Assembly: GCF_039541575.1 (NCBI RefSeq) | Contig: NZ_BAABGM010000013.1 | Span: 1 to 64,000, forward strand | Direction of reading: 5' to 3' | DNA: 64,000 bases | Source of the DNA: Fodinibacter luteus | GTDB lineage: Bacteria > Actinomycetota > Actinomycetes > Actinomycetales > Dermatophilaceae | In this document: positions 60,729 through 64,000 of the stretch, one piece after another | Layout: the number at the start of each line of letters is the position of its first letter | Numbering within the stretch: the first letter of the stretch is position 1 | Notes under the pieces: generated by a model | Database searches by the model: none | What the model was told of the DNA's origin: nothing | What the model saw: only the letters and a program-made list of their open reading frames with translations | Translations under genes and position numbers: made by a program

Positions 60729-63167
60729 ATGGCCAAGCGCAGCACCCCCCCGCCCGAGGAGACCGCCGAGCGGATCGTCGACATCGACGTCGAGGAGGAG
60801 ATGCGCAGCGCCTTCCTCGAGTACTCGTACAGCGTCATCTACGCGCGGGCCCTGCCCGACGCCCGGGATGGCCTCAAGCCCGTCCAGCGCCGCATCCTGT
60901 TCGGGATGAGCGAGCTCGGCCTGCGGCCCGAGCGCCCGCACGTGAAGTCGAGCCGGGTCGTCGGCGAGGTCATGGGCAAGTACCACCCGCACGGCGACCA
61001 GGCGATCTACGACGCGCTCGTGCGCCTCGCCCAGCCGTTCACGATGCGCCTGCCCCTCGTCGACGGGCACGGCAACTTCGGCTCGCTCGACGACGGTCCG
61101 GCCGCCTCGCGCTACACGGAGGCCCGGATGGCCCCGGCCGCGCTCCTCATGGTCGCCGGGCTCGACGAGGACACCGTCGACGTCGTCCCGAACTACGACG
61201 ACTCGCTGACCCAGCCCGGCGTGCTGCCCGCCGCCTACCCCAACCTCCTCGTCAACGGTGCGAGCGGCATCGCCGTCGGCATGGCGACGAACATGGCGCC
61301 GCACAACCTCGTCGAGGTCGTCGGCGCCGCCCGCCACCTCATCGCCCACCCCGACTGCTCGCTCGACGACCTCATGCGCTTCGTCCCCGGCCCCGACCTG
61401 CCCGGCGGCGGGCGGATCATCGGGCTCGACGGAATCCGCGACGCCTACCTCACCGGTCGAGGCAGCTTCCGCACCCGGGCCACGGCCCGCGTCGAGAAGC
61501 TCACCCCGCGCAGGATGGGCATCGTCGTCACCGAGCTCCCCTACCTCGTCGGCCCGGAGAAGGTCATCGAGCGGGTCAAGACCCTCGTGCAGTCCAAGAA
61601 GCTGCAGGGCATCTCCGACGTCAAGGACCTCACCGACCGCAAGCACGGCCTGCGCCTGGTGTTCGAGGTCAAGAACGGCTTCAACCCCGACGCCGTCCTC
61701 GAGCAGCTCCACCGGCTCACCCCGATGGAGGACTCCTTCGGCATCAACAACGTCGCGCTCGTCGACGGTCAGCCGCGCACCCTCGGCCTCAAGGAGCTGC
61801 TTCGCACCTACGTCGACTTCCGCATCGACGTCGTGCGCCGCCGCACCGAGTTCCGGCTCGCCCGGCGGCGCGACCGCCTGCACCTCGTCGAGGGCCTGCT
61901 CGTCGCGATCCTCGACATCGACGAGGTCATCCAGCTCATCCGCACCTCCGACGACGCAGCGGCCGCCCGGGCGCGCCTCATCTCCGTCTTCGACCTGTCC
62001 GAGGCCCAGGCCGAGTACATCCTCGAGCTGCAGCTGCGGCGGCTCACGAGGTTCTCCCGGATCGAGCTCGAGGCCGAGCGCGACGAGCTGCGCCGCCAGA
62101 TCGAGGAGCTCGAGGCGATCCTCGCCGACGAGAAGCTGTTGCACCGCACCGTCTCGGGCGAGCTCGCCGACGTCGCCAAGGCCCACGGCACCCCGAGGCG
62201 CACGGTGCTCCTCGAGTCCGCCGGCACACCCGCGTCGGTGGCCACCCCGCTCGAGGTCGCCGACGACCCGTGCTGGGTGCTGCTGTCCTCGACCGGCCTG
62301 CTGGCCCGCACCTCGTCCGCCGACCCGGTGCCGGGCGAGGGGGCCCGGGCCAGGCACGACGCGATCGTCGGCGCGGTGCGCACGACGGCGCGCGGCGAGT
62401 TCGGGCTCGTCACCTCGCGCGGTCGGATGGTGCGGATGTCGGCCCTCGAGCTGCCGACGTTGCCCCCGCTCGGTGGGTCGCCGAGCCTGTCGGGCGGGGC
62501 GCCGCTCGCCGTCTACGTCGACCTGCCCGCCGGGGAGGAGCCGCTCACCATCGTGCCGCTCGACCCCGACGGCCCGGGCATCGCCCTCGGCACGGCGCAG
62601 GGCGTCGTCAAGCGGGTCACGCCGGACCACCCGGCCCGCCCCGACTGGGAGCTCGTCGCCCTCAAGGACGGCGACCACGTCGTCGGCGCCGCAGCGCTGC
62701 ACGACGGCACCGAGGACCTCGTCTTCGTCACGAACGACGCCCAGCTGCTGCGCTTCCCGGCCTCCGCGGTGCGGCCGCAGGGCCGCGCGGCCGGGGGGAT
62801 GGCCGGCATCCGCCTCGCCCCGGGCGCGCACGTCGCGTTCTTCGGCGCGGTCGACCCGGCCTCGGATGCCGTCGTCGTCACCTCCGCCGGGTCCTCCGAC
62901 GCCCTGCCGGGCACCCAGCCAGGGTCGCTCAAGGTCACGCCGTACGGCGAGTACCCCGCGAAGGGGCGCGGCACGGGCGGCGTGCGCGCCCACCGGTTCC
63001 TGCGCGGGGAGGACACCCTCGTCCTCGCGTGGGTCGGGGCCGTCCCGGCCCGCGCGTCGGGGGCCAACGGCGTCGCGCTCGACCTCCCGGAGGCCACGGG
63101 ACGGCGGGACGGCTCCGGCACGACCCACCCCGCGGTCGTCGCGGGCATCGGTGCGCCGGTGCGCTGA
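60729..63167 (+). CDS. parC: Type IIA DNA topoisomerase subunit A (ParC-like)
   Basis: This 812-residue protein cuts and rejoins DNA. DGLKPVQRRILFGM (about 47-60), KYHPHGDQAIYDALV (about 78-92, the quinolone-determining region) and ASRYTEARM (catalytic tyrosine near 122) are present. The winged-helix, tower and coiled-coil regions follow to about 490, then a beta-pinwheel (about 505-790). GyrA is expected elsewhere, near dnaA-gyrB, so this is the second, topoisomerase-IV-like A subunit; parE is not adjacent. The GGAGCAGAG site precedes ATG 60729. Confidence 0.9.
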   Translation: MAKRSTPPPEETAERIVDIDVEEEMRSAFLEYSYSVIYARALPDARDGLKPVQRRILFGMSELGLRPERPHVKSSRVVGEVMGKYHPHGDQAIYDALVRLAQPFTMRLPLVDGHGNFGSLDDGPAASRYTEARMAPAALLMVAGLDEDTVDVVPNYDDSLTQPGVLPAAYPNLLVNGASGIAVGMATNMAPHNLVEVVGAARHLIAHPDCSLDDLMRFVPGPDLPGGGRIIGLDGIRDAYLTGRGSFRTRATARVEKLTPRRMGIVVTELPYLVGPEKVIERVKTLVQSKKLQGISDVKDLTDRKHGLRLVFEVKNGFNPDAVLEQLHRLTPMEDSFGINNVALVDGQPRTLGLKELLRTYVDFRIDVVRRRTEFRLARRRDRLHLVEGLLVAILDIDEVIQLIRTSDDAAAARARLISVFDLSEAQAEYILELQLRRLTRFSRIELEAERDELRRQIEELEAILADEKLLHRTVSGELADVAKAHGTPRRTVLLESAGTPASVATPLEVADDPCWVLLSSTGLLARTSSADPVPGEGARARHDAIVGAVRTTARGEFGLVTSRGRMVRMSALELPTLPPLGGSPSLSGGAPLAVYVDLPAGEEPLTIVPLDPDGPGIALGTAQGVVKRVTPDHPARPDWELVALKDGDHVVGAAALHDGTEDLVFVTNDAQLLRFPASAVRPQGRAAGGMAGIRLAPGAHVAFFGAVDPASDAVVVTSAGSSDALPGTQPGSLKVTPYGEYPAKGRGTGGVRAHRFLRGEDTLVLAWVGAVPARASGANGVALDLPEATGRRDGSGTTHPAVVAGIGAPVR

Positions 63168-63253
63168 CCGCGCCGCGAGGCGTCCGGATGTGACCAATCG
63201 GACACCGCCCCAACCGTGTTACGCAATCGTTACCGCCTCGCGGGCCGGGATCG

Positions 63254-63283
63254 TTGCGCGGCATGTGAAAACGCTTTTACGTT
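63254..63283 (+). promoter_or_regulatory. Promoter with LacI/CcpA-type operator before the sugar-binding gene
   Basis: TTGCGC (63254-63259) and TACGTT (63278-63283) are 18 bp apart. Between them, TGAAAACGCTTTTA (63266-63279) fits the LacI-family operator consensus TGWAANCGNTNWCA at 13 of 14 positions. Repression relieved by a sugar is the usual mode; the regulator is outside the window. A second GTTACG/CGTTAC dyad lies further upstream (about 63219-63232). Confidence 0.7.
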
Positions 63284-63348
63284 GGACCCGGTTCCCTCAT
63301 CGCCGAGGCCCAGCGTCTCGGCGCGACCAGTGAAATGGAGGCGGGCAC

Positions 63349-64000
63349 ATGGCCCATCACTCAAAGCGTCGCATCGCGACGTTGGCCGGAGTCCTCGCGG
63401 TGGCCCTCACCGCGACGGCCTGCGGAGGCTCGGACGACGGTGGAGACACCGGCGACAGCGCAGCCGCCAGCATCGACTGCGCTCCCTACGAGGCGTTCGG
63501 CGACCTCGAGGGCAAGACGGTCACCGTCTACACCTCGATCGTCACCCCCGAGGACCAGTCCCACATCGAGTCGTACAAGCCGTTCGAGGAGTGCACGGGC
63601 GTCACGGTGAAGTACGAGGGCTCCAAGGAGTTCGAGGCTCAGCTGCCCGTGCGCGTCAAGGGTGGCAACGCCCCCGACATCGCCTACCTGCCGCAGCCGG
63701 GTCTGCTCCAGACGATGGTCGCCACCGGCGCCGTCAAGCCGGCTCCGGAGGAGACGGCCGCCAACGTCGACAAGTGGTTCGGTGAGGACTGGAAGGCCTA
63801 CGGCACCGTCGACGGCACCTTCTACGCCGCACCGCTGGGCGCGAACGTCAAGTCGTTCGTCTGGTACTCGCCCTCGGCCTTCGCCGACAAGGGTTACCAG
63901 GTGCCCACGACGTGGGCCGAGCTGCTCACCCTGAGCGACAAGATCGCGGCCGACAACACCGACGGCACCACGAAGCCGTGGTGTGCCGGCATCGAGTCGG
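63349..64000 (+). CDS. Sugar ABC transporter substrate-binding lipoprotein (3' end outside window)
   Basis: This partial gene gives 217 residues before the window ends. The N-terminus MAHHSKRRIATLAGVLAVAL is a lipoprotein signal, with the lipidated cysteine near residue 25 (TATACGGS). The mature part opens with KTVTVYTSIVTPEDQ and EAQLPVRVKGGNAPDIAYLP, the first lobe of family-1 carbohydrate-binding proteins (alpha-glucoside type). It would capture a sugar or oligosaccharide for an ABC importer encoded to the right. Strong GGAGG before ATG 63349; control by the LacI-type operator is expected. Confidence 0.88.
   Translation, partial: MAHHSKRRIATLAGVLAVALTATACGGSDDGGDTGDSAAASIDCAPYEAFGDLEGKTVTVYTSIVTPEDQSHIESYKPFEECTGVTVKYEGSKEFEAQLPVRVKGGNAPDIAYLPQPGLLQTMVATGAVKPAPEETAANVDKWFGEDWKAYGTVDGTFYAAPLGANVKSFVWYSPSAFADKGYQVPTTWAELLTLSDKIAADNTDGTTKPWCAGIES

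Overview
The window reads as a stretch of core chromosome from a very GC-rich actinobacterium. The gene set (coproporphyrin-branch heme genes including hemQ, sepH, DUF3000/DUF3159/DUF3710/DUF4193 proteins, HTH-MurA, a Pol-ligase LigD) and the strongly GC-biased codon use point to Micrococcales, most likely Intrasporangiaceae-like. That lineage call is an inference from content, not a database match. I see no prophage, plasmid, CRISPR array, rRNA or intact insertion sequence. | Layout: 1-7.5 kb holds pabB-pabC-PGPGW protein (minus), a Tat-exported multicopper oxidase, a P-loop kinase, a flavodoxin, an ion channel and a two-repeat hypothetical. 7.5-7.8 kb is a tRNA cluster Gly-Cys-Val. 7.9-16.6 kb has a YihY/BrkB membrane protein, AidB-like dehydrogenase, PPK2, a reductase, an alpha/beta hydrolase, LigD and MsrB. 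16.6-17.1 kb is an accessory scar: a broken AbiEi-type gene between two inverted structured repeats. 17.1-24.5 kb is heme synthesis (hemQ, hemY, hemE), a DUF4349 lipoprotein, an EamA transporter, DUF3000 and an RNase D-like protein. 24.6-28.1 kb is the beta-oxidation pair fadA-fadB under a perfect palindromic operator. 28.2-33.6 kb has HTH-MurA, a GNAT-like protein, a frameshifted serine hydrolase and dxs. | 33.8-40.4 kb is a sulfate-assimilation operon (sulfite reductase, APS reductase, cysD, cysN, siroheme-synthase-like cobA), facing a small unknown gene that carries a perfect actinobacterial SOS box. 40.5-48.3 kb has aconitase, an m5U-type RNA methyltransferase, an APC permease and twin TrkA K+ proteins. 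48.4-57.2 kb is a conserved actinobacterial housekeeping run (DUF3159, OB-fold, DUF3710, dut, DUF4193, suhB, hemH, sepH, tdk, phosphodiesterase, DUF5998). 57.3-64.0 kb has a GNAT/acyl-CoA-synthetase fusion, a nitroreductase, a type IIA topoisomerase A subunit and the start of a sugar ABC transporter gene behind a LacI-type operator. | Recurrent themes are 4-bp stop/start overlaps (coupled translation), many starts lying 6-7 nt after a -10-like hexamer (leaderless mRNAs), and a heavily repeated octamer GGATGCCG. The best candidates for undescribed biology are the SOS-box gene, the inverted-repeat scar at 16.6-17.1 kb, a hairpin family with a constant apex and variable stems (one copy inside cobA), the octamer, and the self-operator of HTH-MurA.
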